Positions 24,727 through 33,178 of a stretch of 64,000 bases of DNA are shown one piece after another; position 1 is the first letter of the stretch; each line of letters begins with the position of its first letter. Origin of the DNA: Streptomyces venezuelae (GTDB lineage Bacteria > Actinomycetota > Actinomycetes > Streptomycetales > Streptomycetaceae); NCBI RefSeq assembly GCF_008642335.1, contig NZ_CP029191.1, positions 5,022,001-5,086,000 of the forward strand, written 5' to 3'. The notes beneath the pieces are model-generated. The model searched no databases and was not told the origin of the DNA. It saw only the letters and a list, made by a program, of their open reading frames with translations. The position numbers were made by a program, and so were the translations under genes.

Positions 24727-24741
24727 ATGCGTCCAATGCAT
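24727..24741. promoter_or_regulatory. LysR-type T-N11-A box
   Basis: ATGC-GTCCAAT-GCAT, a 15-bp dyad whose T (24728) and A (24740) are separated by 11 bases, the standard LysR recognition geometry, in the gap between the divergent MFS and LysR genes. Confidence 0.55.
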
Positions 24742-24762
24742 GGAAACCCCATAATCGTTCCC

Positions 24763-25737
24763 ATGCAGCATCAGCACAGGCCACAGCCGCGCGTGTCACA
24801 CGACAGTGACGCGCAGGACATCGTGACGCTGCTCGCGCCACGCCTCGCGTACTTCGCGGGGGTGGCCCGCACCGAGCACGTCACGCGCGCCGCCGACCAG
24901 ATGCGGATCCCCCAGTCCACGCTGTCCCGCGCCCTCGTCCGGCTCGAACGGGACCTCGGCGTCGACCTGTTCGCGCGCCGCGGCCGCACGGTCTCGCTCA
25001 CCCCGGCGGGCCGCACGTTCCTCACCTCGGTCGAGCGGGCACTCGGCGAGGTGGAGCGCGCCGCCGAGTCGGTGCGCGCCGACGCCGACCCGGCGTCCGG
25101 CAAGGTCGCCTTCGGCTTCCTGCACACGATGGGCTCGGAGACGGTCCCCGGCCTGATCCGCGCCTTCCGCGCCGACCACCCGCGCATCCGCTTCAGCCTC
25201 GTCCAGAACTACGGCGAGGCGATGCTGGAGCGGCTGCGCGCGGGCGAGCTCGACCTCTGCCTCACCTCACCCGTGCCCGACGCCCCCGACCTGGTCGCCC
25301 GCCGCCTCGACGAGCAGCGCCTGCGCCTGGTCGTCCCCGACGACCACCGCCTCGCGTCCCGCAAGCGGGTCCGCCTCGCGGAGACCGCGGAGGAGGCGTT
25401 CGTGACCCTGGAGCCGGGGTACGGCCTGCGGCGCATCACGGACGACCTGTGCCGCGAGGCGGGCTTCAAGCCCCGCGTCGCCTTCGAGGGCGAGGAGGCG
25501 GAGACCTTGCGCGGCCTGGTCGCGGCGGGCCTGGGCGTGGCCCTGCTGCCGCCGCCCGCGGTGCCGCGCCCCGGGGTGGTGGAGCTGACGGTGACGGGCC
25601 AGCGGGCGGTGCGCGAGATCGGCGTGGCCTGGCTGGACGGCCACCCGGACACGCCACCGGTGGCGGCGTTCAAGGAGTTCCTGCTGAGCAGGAAGGGAAA
25701 ACTGCTGCAGCAGTCCTCCCACCACGTCACCTTCTGA
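24763..25737 (+). CDS. LysR-family transcriptional regulator
   Basis: 324 residues. HTH: LAPRLAYFAGVARTEHVTRAADQMRIPQSTLSRALVRLERDLGVDLFARRGRTVSLTPAG. Effector domain: KVAFGFLHTMGSETVPGLIRAF, DLCLTSPVPDAPDL, then LRGLVAAGLGVALLPP. The DNA-binding domain starts unusually far in (about residue 25) after a polar N-terminus. Likely regulates the divergent MFS gene. Its 3' end overlaps the convergent hydrolase gene by 11 bp. Confidence 0.88.
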   Translation: MQHQHRPQPRVSHDSDAQDIVTLLAPRLAYFAGVARTEHVTRAADQMRIPQSTLSRALVRLERDLGVDLFARRGRTVSLTPAGRTFLTSVERALGEVERAAESVRADADPASGKVAFGFLHTMGSETVPGLIRAFRADHPRIRFSLVQNYGEAMLERLRAGELDLCLTSPVPDAPDLVARRLDEQRLRLVVPDDHRLASRKRVRLAETAEEAFVTLEPGYGLRRITDDLCREAGFKPRVAFEGEEAETLRGLVAAGLGVALLPPPAVPRPGVVELTVTGQRAVREIGVAWLDGHPDTPPVAAFKEFLLSRKGKLLQQSSHHVTF

Positions 25738-26491
25738 GGGACCGCCCGAAGCCGGAGGCCAACGGCATGCGCAACCCCAACGGCGGCGGCGCCGCCAACG
25801 CGTCCTCCAAGGGGCGGGCGAAGTCCGACCCGAACAGCGTCCCCATCACGAAGTCCGAGGCCAGCGCGAGGACTTCGGCCTGATGCTGGTGCAGCCGGTG
25901 CCCGTCCGAGTGCACCTCGAACCGGCACACGTCCCGGTTGGCCTTCTTCGCCCGCTCGGCGAGCCGGAACGACAGCTCGGGATCGGTCCGCTCGTCGTTC
26001 GTGCCGTGCACGATGAGCACCCGCCGCCCCGCGAGCTGCTTCACCGGCTCGGGAGGCGCCGCCACATCGTCCTCCGGCAGCCAAGGCGCCACCGCGAGCA
26101 CGGAGTTGACCGCCGTGTGCCCGCCCGCGCGGAGGGCCGCCCGGCCGCCCATGTCCACGCCGGCCAGACAGACGGGGACGTCGCCGTAGAGACGTACGAT
26201 CTCGTCGGCGGCCCAGTTCGTGTCGCGGGCCAGCTCCGCCTGCGCGCCGTTCCAGCCCCGGCAGCGGTAGCGCACGACGTGCGTGACGAGCCCCGCCTCG
26301 CGGCCGTCCTGGGCCAGTCTGCGGCCGAGCGCACGCACCCCGACCCCCGCCAGCGGCGACGGCCTGCGGCTGGAGGTCTCGGCGCCGCCGGGGAGCAGGA
26401 GCACCACTCCGCCGACCGCCGAAGGCGCCGTCCCGATCACACGCCCGAGCCTGGCCGTGCCCGCCGGCCCCGCGGTCCCTTCCTGTGCCAT
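25727..26491 (-). CDS. Alpha/beta-hydrolase-fold protein with Asp at the nucleophile position
   Basis: 254 residues. Alpha/beta-hydrolase plan: GGVVLLLPGG (oxyanion-side strand), the elbow VCLAGVDMGGRAALRAGG, RVLIVHGTNDERTDP (acid) and a C-terminal VHSDGHRLHQHQ (His). The elbow has Asp where esterases carry Ser (G-x-D-x-G). Asp nucleophiles occur in haloalkane dehalogenases and epoxide hydrolases, but the surrounding sequence resembles dienelactone-hydrolase-like proteins, so activity cannot be assigned. The gene runs away from add and convergent to LysR. Confidence 0.75.
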   Translation of the reverse strand: MAQEGTAGPAGTARLGRVIGTAPSAVGGVVLLLPGGAETSSRRPSPLAGVGVRALGRRLAQDGREAGLVTHVVRYRCRGWNGAQAELARDTNWAADEIVRLYGDVPVCLAGVDMGGRAALRAGGHTAVNSVLAVAPWLPEDDVAAPPEPVKQLAGRRVLIVHGTNDERTDPELSFRLAERAKKANRDVCRFEVHSDGHRLHQHQAEVLALASDFVMGTLFGSDFARPLEDALAAPPPLGLRMPLASGFGRSLRR

Positions 26492-26564
26492 GACAGAACA
26501 GTGTCAGAAGCCATGGTGTACGCCACCCTTCCGCAGGGTCACTGTTACGTATCGACCAGTGAGT

Positions 26565-26587
26565 TCTACGCGCGTAGGCGCTAGCAT
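26565..26587 (+). promoter_or_regulatory. Nucleoside-regulon operator, copy 4, and add promoter
   Basis: TCTACGCGCGTAGG (26565-26578), 13 of 14 to the palindrome, followed 3 bp later by -10-like TAGCAT (26582-26587). That hexamer ends 6 nt before the add ATG, so the add mRNA should be leaderless and the operator would sit between the -35 and -10 positions. Confidence 0.75.
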
Positions 26588-26593
26588 GCCGAA

Positions 26594-27763
26594 ATGACGA
26601 GCCAGACACACACGACCGGTCACACGGACCGTGAAACGCCCAGCGCCGAGCAGATCCGCCGCGCCCCGAAGGTGCTCCTCCACGACCACCTCGACGGCGG
26701 CCTGCGCCCCGGAACGATCGTCGACCTCGCCCGCGAGAACGGGTACGAGGGACTGCCCGAGACCGACCCCGACAAGCTCGGGATCTGGTTCCGCGAGGCC
26801 GCCGACTCCGGCTCCCTTGAGCGGTACCTGGAGACCTTCGCCCACACCTGCGCGGTGATGCAGACGAAGGACGCCCTCAAGCGCGTCGCCGCCGAGTGCG
26901 CCGAGGACCTCGCGGAGGACGGCGTCGTCTACGCCGAGATCCGGTACGCCCCCGAGCAGCACCTGGAGCAGGGCCTCACCCTCGAAGAGGTCGTCGAGGC
27001 CGTCAACGACGGCTTCCGCGAAGGTGAGCGCCGCGCGAAGGAGAACGGCCACCGCATCCGCGTGGGTGCCCTCCTCACCGCGATGCGGCACGCCGCCCGC
27101 GCCCTGGAGATCGCCGAACTCGCCAACCGCTACCGCGACGCGGGCGTCGTCGGCTTCGACATCGCGGGCGCCGAAGCCGGGTTCCCTCCCACCCGCCACC
27201 TCGACGCCTTCGAGTTCCTGAAGCGCGAGAACAACCACTTCACGATCCACGCGGGCGAGGCCTTCGGCCTGCCGTCGATCTGGCAGGCCCTGCAGTGGTG
27301 CGGCGCCGACCGCCTCGGCCACGGCGTGCGCATCATCGACGACATCGAGATCGCCGACGACGGCACCGTCCGCCTCGGCCGCCTCGCGTCGTACGTACGG
27401 GACAAGCGCATCCCGCTGGAGCTCTGCCCCACCTCGAACCTGCAGACGGGCGCCGCCACCTCCTACGCGGAACACCCCATCGGCCTGCTGCGCAAGCTGC
27501 ACTTCCGCGCGACCGTGAACACCGACAACCGCCTGATGTCCGGCACCAGCATGAGCCGCGAATTCGAGCACCTGGTCGGCACGTTCGGCTACTCGCTCGA
27601 CGACATGCAGTGGTTCACGGTCAATGCGATGAAATCAGCATTCATTCCTTTCGATGAACGACTGGCCATGATCAATGACGTGATCAAGCCCGGCTATGCC
27701 GAGCTGAAGTCCGAATGGCTGTTCCGCCAGACCGTCTCGACCAGCGGTTCTCTCGAAGGCTGA
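26594..27763 (+). CDS. add: Adenosine deaminase
   Basis: 389 residues. Zinc ligands HDH at 30-32 (LLHDHLDGG), [10 protein letters not shown] (His and catalytic Glu), the GADRLGHGV His, [10 protein letters not shown] and NTDNRLMSG (Asp). Deaminates (deoxy)adenosine to (deoxy)inosine, which purine nucleoside phosphorylase then cleaves. ATG 26594 chosen because TAGCAT ends 6 nt upstream and no Shine-Dalgarno sequence exists (leaderless). A 12-bp terminator hairpin follows. Cytoplasmic, single-gene transcript. Confidence 0.96.
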   Translation: MTSQTHTTGHTDRETPSAEQIRRAPKVLLHDHLDGGLRPGTIVDLARENGYEGLPETDPDKLGIWFREAADSGSLERYLETFAHTCAVMQTKDALKRVAAECAEDLAEDGVVYAEIRYAPEQHLEQGLTLEEVVEAVNDGFREGERRAKENGHRIRVGALLTAMRHAARALEIAELANRYRDAGVVGFDIAGAEAGFPPTRHLDAFEFLKRENNHFTIHAGEAFGLPSIWQALQWCGADRLGHGVRIIDDIEIADDGTVRLGRLASYVRDKRIPLELCPTSNLQTGAATSYAEHPIGLLRKLHFRATVNTDNRLMSGTSMSREFEHLVGTFGYSLDDMQWFTVNAMKSAFIPFDERLAMINDVIKPGYAELKSEWLFRQTVSTSGSLEG

Positions 27764-27794
27764 CGGATTCACGTCCGCGTCGTACGACGCGTGA

Positions 27795-27822
27795 GCGGCC
27801 GGGGTGTGTGCACCCCGGCCGC
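27795..27822 (+). terminator. Strong intrinsic terminator after add
   Basis: Perfect 12-bp stem GCGGCCGGGGTG / CACCCCGGCCGC with loop TGTG, followed by TTTCCTTTTTG, an unusually T-rich tail for this genome. Confidence 0.9.
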
Positions 27823-27926
27823 TTTCCTTTTTGCGCCCGGCCCGTGATTGGGACTGCTTACGGTCGTTGAACCGCTCAAACCCCCCTCCCCACATCCGTA
27901 AGCAAAGACGCAAGGACGCATTGAAG

Positions 27927-28253
27927 ATGAAGCAGTCTGCCGCCAAGACCCTCGGTGTCGCCGCTCTCGGCGCCGCTTTCGCCGCCGCCGGTGCCGGTGC
28001 CGCGAACGCCGCCCCCGCCGCCGCCGACCCCGCGGCCGCGCTCGGCCCCGTCTCCTCCGTGGTCCCGGCCGCCGGCGCCACCGAGTCCCTCACCGCCGGG
28101 CAGAACGCCCTCGGCAGCGGCCTGAACGCCGCCCAGCCCGTCCTCGGCAACGCCGCGGGCCCCAAGCCGGGCGGCCCGACCTCGCCCATCTCCGGCCTGC
28201 TCGGCGGCCTGCCCACCGGCGGCACCGGCCTCAACGGCCTCCCGCTCGGCTGA
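27927..28253 (+). CDS. Small secreted protein, Ala/Gly/Pro-rich
   Basis: 108 residues. Clear Sec signal peptide: KQSAAKTLGVAALGAAFAAAGAGAANA with a likely cleavage after ANA. The mature part is low complexity with Pro and Gly (GLLGGLPTGGTGLNGLPLG). It has no Cys and no recognised domain. AAGGA (27912-27916) precedes ATG by about 10 nt. A similar short secreted protein is encoded at 34024. Function unknown; possibly a spore- or wall-associated peptide. Flanked by strong terminators on both sides, so monocistronic. Confidence 0.8.
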   Translation: MKQSAAKTLGVAALGAAFAAAGAGAANAAPAAADPAAALGPVSSVVPAAGATESLTAGQNALGSGLNAAQPVLGNAAGPKPGGPTSPISGLLGGLPTGGTGLNGLPLG

Positions 28254-28273
28254 CCGGACCCCGTCCGAACGCC

Positions 28274-28309
28274 CGATGGGGCGCCCCTCCGCAGAGGGGC
28301 GCCCCATCG
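28274..28309. terminator. Bidirectional terminator hairpin
   Basis: Perfect 16-bp stem CGATGGGGCGCCCCTC / GAGGGGCGCCCCATCG around loop CGCA, between the convergent secreted-protein gene and the PspC gene. Confidence 0.88.
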
Positions 28310-28334
28310 TCGTGTCCGGGTCATCCGGCCGTCG

Positions 28335-28535
28335 TCACCAGGCCTGACGCGCCTTGCTCTCCGAGGGCAGCAGGATCCACATCGCGATGTAGAGAAGGAA
28401 CTGCGGTCCCGGCAGCAGGCACGAGACCACGAAGATCACGCGCATCGTCGTCGCGGACGTGCCGAAGCGCTTGGCGAGAGCTGCGCACACTCCGCCGATC
28501 ATCCGGCCGTGGGTGGGGCGGGCAAGGGCGGCCAT
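28335..28535 (-). CDS. PspC-domain small membrane protein
   Basis: 66 residues covering just the PspC domain: LARPTHGRMIGGVCAALAKRFG, then the membrane helix VIFVVSCLLPGPQFLLYIAMWILLP. PspC proteins are membrane-stress or envelope sensors, often gating anti-sigma activity in actinobacteria; the role of this single-domain form is unknown. ATG 28535 has AAGGAG 6 nt upstream, better than the in-frame start at 28616. Confidence 0.85.
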   Translation of the reverse strand: MAALARPTHGRMIGGVCAALAKRFGTSATTMRVIFVVSCLLPGPQFLLYIAMWILLPSESKARQAW

Positions 28536-28625
28536 GTCGGGCTCCTTCGTGAACCGTAGGTGCGGGGTTTCTCGTGTACCCCGATACGACGACAGTACGT
28601 TCACGAACCAGGTCAAAGCATCGCT

Positions 28626-29174
28626 CTACGGTGCGATACCGACCCTGGGAATCGTCGGGGTCGGACCCTGAGACGTGTCCTCCCGGGGGAGGGGCACCCG
28701 GGCCCTCCCGTCACCACCGCGACGGAGCCGCGCCCTGGCCGCGGGCACCACGGCGACATGTGCGAGGGCCACCCCGAAGGTGTTCAGGAGCAGCGAGTCG
28801 ATGTCGACGACCTGACCGGGCACCCCGGTCTGCAGCAGCTCGATGCCGAGCGACAGCATCGCCCCGGCGGCGACCGTGCGCACCAGCGAGCCCCACGGCG
28901 AGACCTCGAGCCGGCCGCCGGCCAGCGGAAGCAGCACACCGAGCGGGGCGAGCAGCAGCACGCTCTCGCCGATCCGGCGGGCCGCCTGCACACCGCCCAG
29001 CGCGAGATCCGCCTTGATCCCGGCGAGCGGCTCCATGTTCGCGGCGCTCACCCAGGGGACGTCCAGCGGGCGCAGCGTGATCCACCCGACGAGCAGAAGA
29101 TGTGCGACGAGGAGGAGTCCCCCCGCCGCACGGAAGCGGATGGCGGCACCGTGGCCGCCCGAGCCTTGAAGCAC
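28626..29174 (-). CDS. VanZ-like membrane protein
   Basis: 182 residues. VanZ-family features: LLLVAHLLLVGWITLRPLDVPW, ESVLLLAPLGVLLPLAGG, MLSLGIELLQTGVPGQVVDIDSLLLNTFGVALAH (the conserved E-x(n)-R/G-x-x-D-x-D-x-x-x-N-x-x-G pattern). Four to five membrane helices. VanZ proteins can alter glycopeptide sensitivity, but the biochemical role of chromosomal copies is unsettled. GTG 29174 follows GGGGGG; TTG 29183 is also possible. It lies 52 bp after the afsQ-linked lipoprotein gene and may be cotranscribed. Confidence 0.78.
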   Translation of the reverse strand: MLQGSGGHGAAIRFRAAGGLLLVAHLLLVGWITLRPLDVPWVSAANMEPLAGIKADLALGGVQAARRIGESVLLLAPLGVLLPLAGGRLEVSPWGSLVRTVAAGAMLSLGIELLQTGVPGQVVDIDSLLLNTFGVALAHVAVVPAARARLRRGGDGRARVPLPREDTSQGPTPTIPRVGIAP

Positions 29175-29226
29175 GCCCCCCAAGACGCCGGGGGCGGCAG
29201 GATCGGTTCCGCGTACCCGGCGGTGG

Positions 29227-29826
29227 TTACTCGACGGTTTGCACCGGCGGAGGAACGGTGCCGGGCCGGGACCGCACCTCCGGAGTGCACTCGTAGCGCC
29301 GCAGGGGGCTGTTTCCCGGGCCTCCCAAGACCACCGTGCCGTCGTCCGACGACGCGTTGTCGGCCAGCGTGCACACGATCTGCGCGAGCGCGAACGTCGA
29401 CAGGTTCTCCGGCGGGGTGCTCAGCCGCAGGGCCTCGGCGGGGTCGCCCTTGCGCGGCCCGGAGGCGCTGGTGCCGCCGCGGACGTCCGTGGCGAAGCCC
29501 GCCTGCCTCTCCTCGTCCGAGGGAGCCTTCGCCAACTCGTCGAGGAGGGCCTGCGCGATGCGCACCCGGTCGGTCGTCGCCTTGTCCGTCGGCAGCTGGA
29601 CGTTGCGGTCGACGTTCACCAGCTGCGACGCGCACACCAGGAACACCTCGACCGGCACCCCGCCGCCCGCCTGCGACGCGAGGGTGGAGCCCGACATCAC
29701 GCACGGCACCCGCGAAGGCGCCGCGCCGTAGTCCGTCGGCACCTCGGTCGTCCTGATCCCGCACCCGGCGAGCACACCGGCGAGCCCCACGACGGCGGCC
29801 ACGGCGCGCATACGACGCCCGTTCAC
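29227..29826 (-). CDS. AfsQ-associated lipoprotein (GerMN-like)
   Basis: 199 residues. Lipoprotein signal MRAVAAVVGLAGVLAGCG with lipobox LAGC, so membrane-anchored outside. The mature domain (VEVFLVCASQLVNVDRNVQLPTDKATTDRVRIAQALLDEL) looks like the GerMN/sporulation-type fold, but this is tentative. GTG 29826 overlaps the afsQ2 stop (GTGA), so it is made with the two-component pair and probably feeds an envelope signal to AfsQ2. The same three-gene order is known in S. coelicolor. Confidence 0.78.
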   Translation of the reverse strand: MNGRRMRAVAAVVGLAGVLAGCGIRTTEVPTDYGAAPSRVPCVMSGSTLASQAGGGVPVEVFLVCASQLVNVDRNVQLPTDKATTDRVRIAQALLDELAKAPSDEERQAGFATDVRGGTSASGPRKGDPAEALRLSTPPENLSTFALAQIVCTLADNASSDDGTVVLGGPGNSPLRRYECTPEVRSRPGTVPPPVQTVE

Positions 29827-31388
29827 GCCTGGCCCCCTTCCGTACGCCCGTCCTCGTCGCCCGCGTCGCCCTCGGCCCGCTCCTCGTCGCGCGGCAGCCA
29901 CAGCGTGAAGACCGCGCCGCCCTCCGGCGAATTGGCGGCGGTGATCTCGCCGCCGTGGATGTGCGCGTTCTCCAGCGCGATGGAGAGCCCGAGACCGCTG
30001 CCCTCGGAGCGCGGCCGGGACGCGGACGCCTTGTAGAACCGGTCGAAGACGTGCGGCAGCACGTCCTCGGGGATACCGGGCCCGTGGTCGCGTACGGCGA
30101 TGACCAGCTTCGCGTCCTCCAGACGGACCGAAACGTTCACCGGGGAGCCGCCGTGCTTCAGGGCGTTGCCGATGAGGTTCGCCAGGATCACGTCCAGGCG
30201 GCGCGGGTCGAGGCGGACCATGATGCCGCGCTCGGCGTCCAGCTCGACCGCGTCCAGCCAGGCGCGCGCGTCGATGCACGCGGTGATCTGGTCGGCGATG
30301 TCCACGTCGTCCAGGACGAGGCGCGCGGTCCCCGCGTCGAAGCGGGTGACCTCCATGAGGTTCTCCACGAGGTCGTTCAGGCGGCGGGTCTCGCTCACCA
30401 CGAGGCGCACGGCCGGCTCGATCATCGGGTCCACGGACCCCGTCTCCGCGTCGAGCTCCTCCTCGAGGACCTCCGTCACGGCGGTGATCGCGGTCAGCGG
30501 GGTGCGCAGCTCGTGCGACATATCGGCGACGAAACGCCGGGACGCCTCGTCACGGGCGCTCATGTCGGCGACCTTCTTCTCCAGGTTCTCCGCGGTCCTG
30601 TTGAACGTACGGGACAGGTCGGCGAGCTCGTCGGTCCCCGACACCCGCAGCCGCGTGTCCAGCTTCCCCTCGCCGAGCCGCCGCGCCGCGACACCGAGCC
30701 GGTGCACGGGCTTCAGCACGGTCGTCGCGGCGGCCTGCGCGAGCAGCGCCGAGCCGATCAGCGCGAGGCCCGTGGCGATGGCCAGGGACCAGCCCAGCGA
30801 ACTCAGGTCCTTCGCCTCCGGTTCGAGGGACTTGAACATGTAGCCGGTCGGGCCGCCGCCGATCACCTTGGCGCCACCCACCAGATGCGGGGTGCCGTGG
30901 TCGGCGGTCCGCTGCCAGTACAGGTGGTACGGGCTCTTGTTGCCGGAGGTCAGCGGCTGCTTCTTCCGCACCGCCTTCTGCAGCGAGGCCGGCACCTTGG
31001 CGAGCGTGAAGGCGTCCAGGTCGGAGTAGCCGACGAGCTGGCCGCCGCCCTTCTTGTCGGCGACCAGGAGCACGCTGTAACGCTGGCTGCTGTTCGCCAT
31101 CTGCTCGGCGGTCGCCTGCAGTTCGGCCTGCGACACGTCGGCGGGCAGCGCGCCCGCGCGGTTCTGCATCTGCTGCCTGAAGTCCTTGAGCGCCGCGTCC
31201 TGCGCGCGCGTGAGCACCGCCTCGCGGTTGAGCCAGTACGCGATGCCGGACGCGGAGACCGCCGCGGTGAGCGCCACGAGCCCGAACACCACGACGAGCC
31301 GCAGCCGCAGACTCGTGAAGCGCAGACCCGCCAGTATCGCCTTGCGCGCCGCGGCCCAGCCGCGGAGCTTGTCGTGCGGTTTGGTCAC
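29823..31388 (-). CDS. afsQ2: Sensor histidine kinase AfsQ2
   Basis: 521 residues. Two membrane helices (LRLVVVFGLVALTAAVSASGIAYWL; LAIATGLALIGSALLAQAAATTVL) flank an extracellular sensor of about 150 residues. HAMP follows, then the phosphoacceptor FVADMSHELRTPLTA, N-box NLIGNALKHG, G1 DHGPGIP, F-box FDRFYKA and G2 GSGLGLSI. Autophosphorylates and passes phosphate to AfsQ1. In S. coelicolor the pair responds to nitrogen and glutamate conditions and controls antibiotic genes and sigQ. GTGA overlaps join it to afsQ1 upstream and the lipoprotein downstream. Confidence 0.92.
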   Translation of the reverse strand: MTKPHDKLRGWAAARKAILAGLRFTSLRLRLVVVFGLVALTAAVSASGIAYWLNREAVLTRAQDAALKDFRQQMQNRAGALPADVSQAELQATAEQMANSSQRYSVLLVADKKGGGQLVGYSDLDAFTLAKVPASLQKAVRKKQPLTSGNKSPYHLYWQRTADHGTPHLVGGAKVIGGGPTGYMFKSLEPEAKDLSSLGWSLAIATGLALIGSALLAQAAATTVLKPVHRLGVAARRLGEGKLDTRLRVSGTDELADLSRTFNRTAENLEKKVADMSARDEASRRFVADMSHELRTPLTAITAVTEVLEEELDAETGSVDPMIEPAVRLVVSETRRLNDLVENLMEVTRFDAGTARLVLDDVDIADQITACIDARAWLDAVELDAERGIMVRLDPRRLDVILANLIGNALKHGGSPVNVSVRLEDAKLVIAVRDHGPGIPEDVLPHVFDRFYKASASRPRSEGSGLGLSIALENAHIHGGEITAANSPEGGAVFTLWLPRDEERAEGDAGDEDGRTEGGQA

Positions 31389-32071
31389 TGAGGCGTGTCC
31401 AGCCGGTAGCCGACGCCGCGCACCGTACGGATCAGGGTCGGCGACGAGGGCACGTCCTCGACCTTCGCGCGCAGCCGCTGCACGCACGCGTCCACGAGCC
31501 GCGAGTCGCCGAGGTAGTCGTGCTCCCACACCAGACGCAGCAACTGCTGCCGCGACAGGGCCTGTCCCGGCCTGCGGCTCAGCTCCAGGAGCAGCCGCAG
31601 CTCGGTGGGCGTGAGCTGCAGGTCCTCGCCGTTCTTCGTGACCGTCATCGCGGCCCGGTCGATGACCAGCGAACCGAACGTCGCCGCGTCGTTCGCCTCG
31701 CGTTCGCCGCGCCGCAGCACGGCACGGATCCGGGCGTCGAGGACCCGGCCCTGCACGGGCTTGACCACATAGTCGTCGGCGCCGGACTCCAGGCCGACGA
31801 CCACGTCGATGTCGTCGCTGCGCGCGGTCAGCAGGATGATCGGCAGCTGGTCGGTGCGCCGGATGCGACGGCACACCTCGAAGCCGTCGATGCCCGGCAG
31901 CATCACGTCCAGCACGATCAGGTCGGGCCGCTGCTCGCCGAGCAGCTTCAGACCGTCCTCGCCGGTGGCAGCAGTGGCCACCCGATGCCCCTGGCGCGTC
32001 AGCGAAAGCTCCAGGGCCGTCCGGATGGCGTCGTCGTCCTCGATCAGCAACAGGGAAGGCACGGACGTCAT
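31385..32071 (-). CDS. afsQ1: Response regulator AfsQ1 (OmpR family)
   Basis: 228 residues. Receiver domain with acidic pocket LLIEDDDAIR, phosphoacceptor Asp in LIVLDVMLPGIDG, Thr in ILLTAR and Lys in YVVKPV. C-terminal winged helix: LTPTELRLLLELSRRPGQALSRQQLL...VDACVQRLRAKVE...TLIRTVRGVGYRL. ATG 32071 gives the family's usual length; a longer in-frame start at 32149 is outside the fold. A consensus AfsQ1 box stands in the intergenic region with divergent sigQ, implying control of sigQ and possibly itself. Confidence 0.93.
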   Translation of the reverse strand: MTSVPSLLLIEDDDAIRTALELSLTRQGHRVATAATGEDGLKLLGEQRPDLIVLDVMLPGIDGFEVCRRIRRTDQLPIILLTARSDDIDVVVGLESGADDYVVKPVQGRVLDARIRAVLRRGEREANDAATFGSLVIDRAAMTVTKNGEDLQLTPTELRLLLELSRRPGQALSRQQLLRLVWEHDYLGDSRLVDACVQRLRAKVEDVPSSPTLIRTVRGVGYRLDTPQ

Positions 32072-32186
32072 TCTGTCCCATGCCACGGCCCAGTTCGACT
32101 GCTGGATCCTCCGCGGGTTCGTAATGGGCAGGTAGATGCCCGCACCCACACGTGACCTTCACAGGTGGAAGACCTCCCCGGCCCCT

Positions 32187-32202
32187 GTGACAGGCCTGTG
32201 AC
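32187..32202. promoter_or_regulatory. AfsQ1 binding site
   Basis: GTGAC-AGGCCT-GTGAC matches the published AfsQ1 consensus GTnAC-n6-GTnAC exactly. It lies between divergent afsQ1 and sigQ, 85 bases before the sigQ ATG. Confidence 0.8.
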
Positions 32203-32286
32203 AGTCGACGGACACCGCCATGAAGTCACTGCGGCAGAGTTCTGGTCACACGGAAGAAGCCGGACTCCACCGACGGGGGGCGCAAG

Positions 32287-33012
32287 ATGAATACGCTGCA
32301 CAGCACCAGCTCGAGCGCAGTTGTCACGCGTCTCCACGACGTCGTGCGGGGGTCTGAGAAGTCCGGTGCCGTGAGCGGGCGGGGGTGCGCTCGCGGCGCC
32401 GGGCGTCAGCACACCGGGTTCATGACGGTGGTTGACAGGGCTCACGGGGGAGCCGCGTACGGGGAGGACTCGGGGGAGCGGAAGTCCCTGTCGGAGGCGG
32501 AGTTCACCGCCTACGTCCAGGAGCGCCGCGCCTCCCTGTACGCAACCGCCTACCACCTGACCGGCGACCGGTTCGAGGCCGAGGACCTGCTGCAGAGCGC
32601 CCTCTTCTCGACGTACCGCGCCTGGGACCGGATCAGTGACAAGGCCGCGGTCGGGGGCTACCTCCGCCGCACCATGACGAATCTGCACATCAGCGCGTGG
32701 CGCCGCCGCAAGCTGAACGAGTACCCGACCGAGGAACTGCCGGAGACGGTGGGCGACACGGACGCGATGCGCGGCACGGAGCTGCGCGCGGTTCTCTGGC
32801 AGGCCCTGGCCCGCCTCCCCGAACTGCAGCGCACGATGCTCGTGCTCCGCTACTACGAGGGCCGTACGGACCCCGAGATCGCGGACATCCTCGACATCAG
32901 CGTCGGCACGGTGAAGTCCAGCATCTGGCGGTCGCTCCGCCGGCTGCGCGAGGACGAGGTCCTCAGCTTCGGCCGTGACGAGGAGGAGTCCTTCGGCGAG
33001 TTGGTCGCCTGA
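32287..33012 (+). CDS. sigQ: ECF-type sigma factor SigQ
   Basis: 241 residues. A long polar N-terminal extension (about 65 residues) precedes sigma region 2 (FTAYVQERRASLYATAYHLTGDRFEAEDLLQSALFSTYRAWDRI) and region 4 (LARLPELQRTMLVLRYYEGRTDPEIADILDISVGTVKSSIWRSLRRL). It fits the SigE/SACE-like ECF family. ATG has GGGGGG upstream; a shorter start at ATG 32422 (MTVVDRAHGG) cannot be excluded. Divergent from afsQ1 with an AfsQ1 box between; in S. coelicolor sigQ is an AfsQ1 target that antagonises its antibiotic activation. Confidence 0.9.
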   Translation: MNTLHSTSSSAVVTRLHDVVRGSEKSGAVSGRGCARGAGRQHTGFMTVVDRAHGGAAYGEDSGERKSLSEAEFTAYVQERRASLYATAYHLTGDRFEAEDLLQSALFSTYRAWDRISDKAAVGGYLRRTMTNLHISAWRRRKLNEYPTEELPETVGDTDAMRGTELRAVLWQALARLPELQRTMLVLRYYEGRTDPEIADILDISVGTVKSSIWRSLRRLREDEVLSFGRDEEESFGELVA

Positions 33013-33178
33013 GGGGCCGGGGGAACACGGGGGAAGTACGGGGGCCCGTCGCTCCGGGGGGTTGCGGCGGTTGCACGGGGGACCACACGGGGGAAACAAG
33101 TGGAGGACCGGAAGGCCTGGGGGGTCTTTCCGGTCCCTCTGCTTTTCCGTGACCGCTCAGGGCGCTCCGGTTGTCCTG

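Noticed and set aside
29048..29764. Minus-strand frame overlapping the VanZ-like and lipoprotein genes
   Set aside because: Both overlapped genes have clear signal or membrane sequence and coupling; the alternative frame has no recognisable feature.
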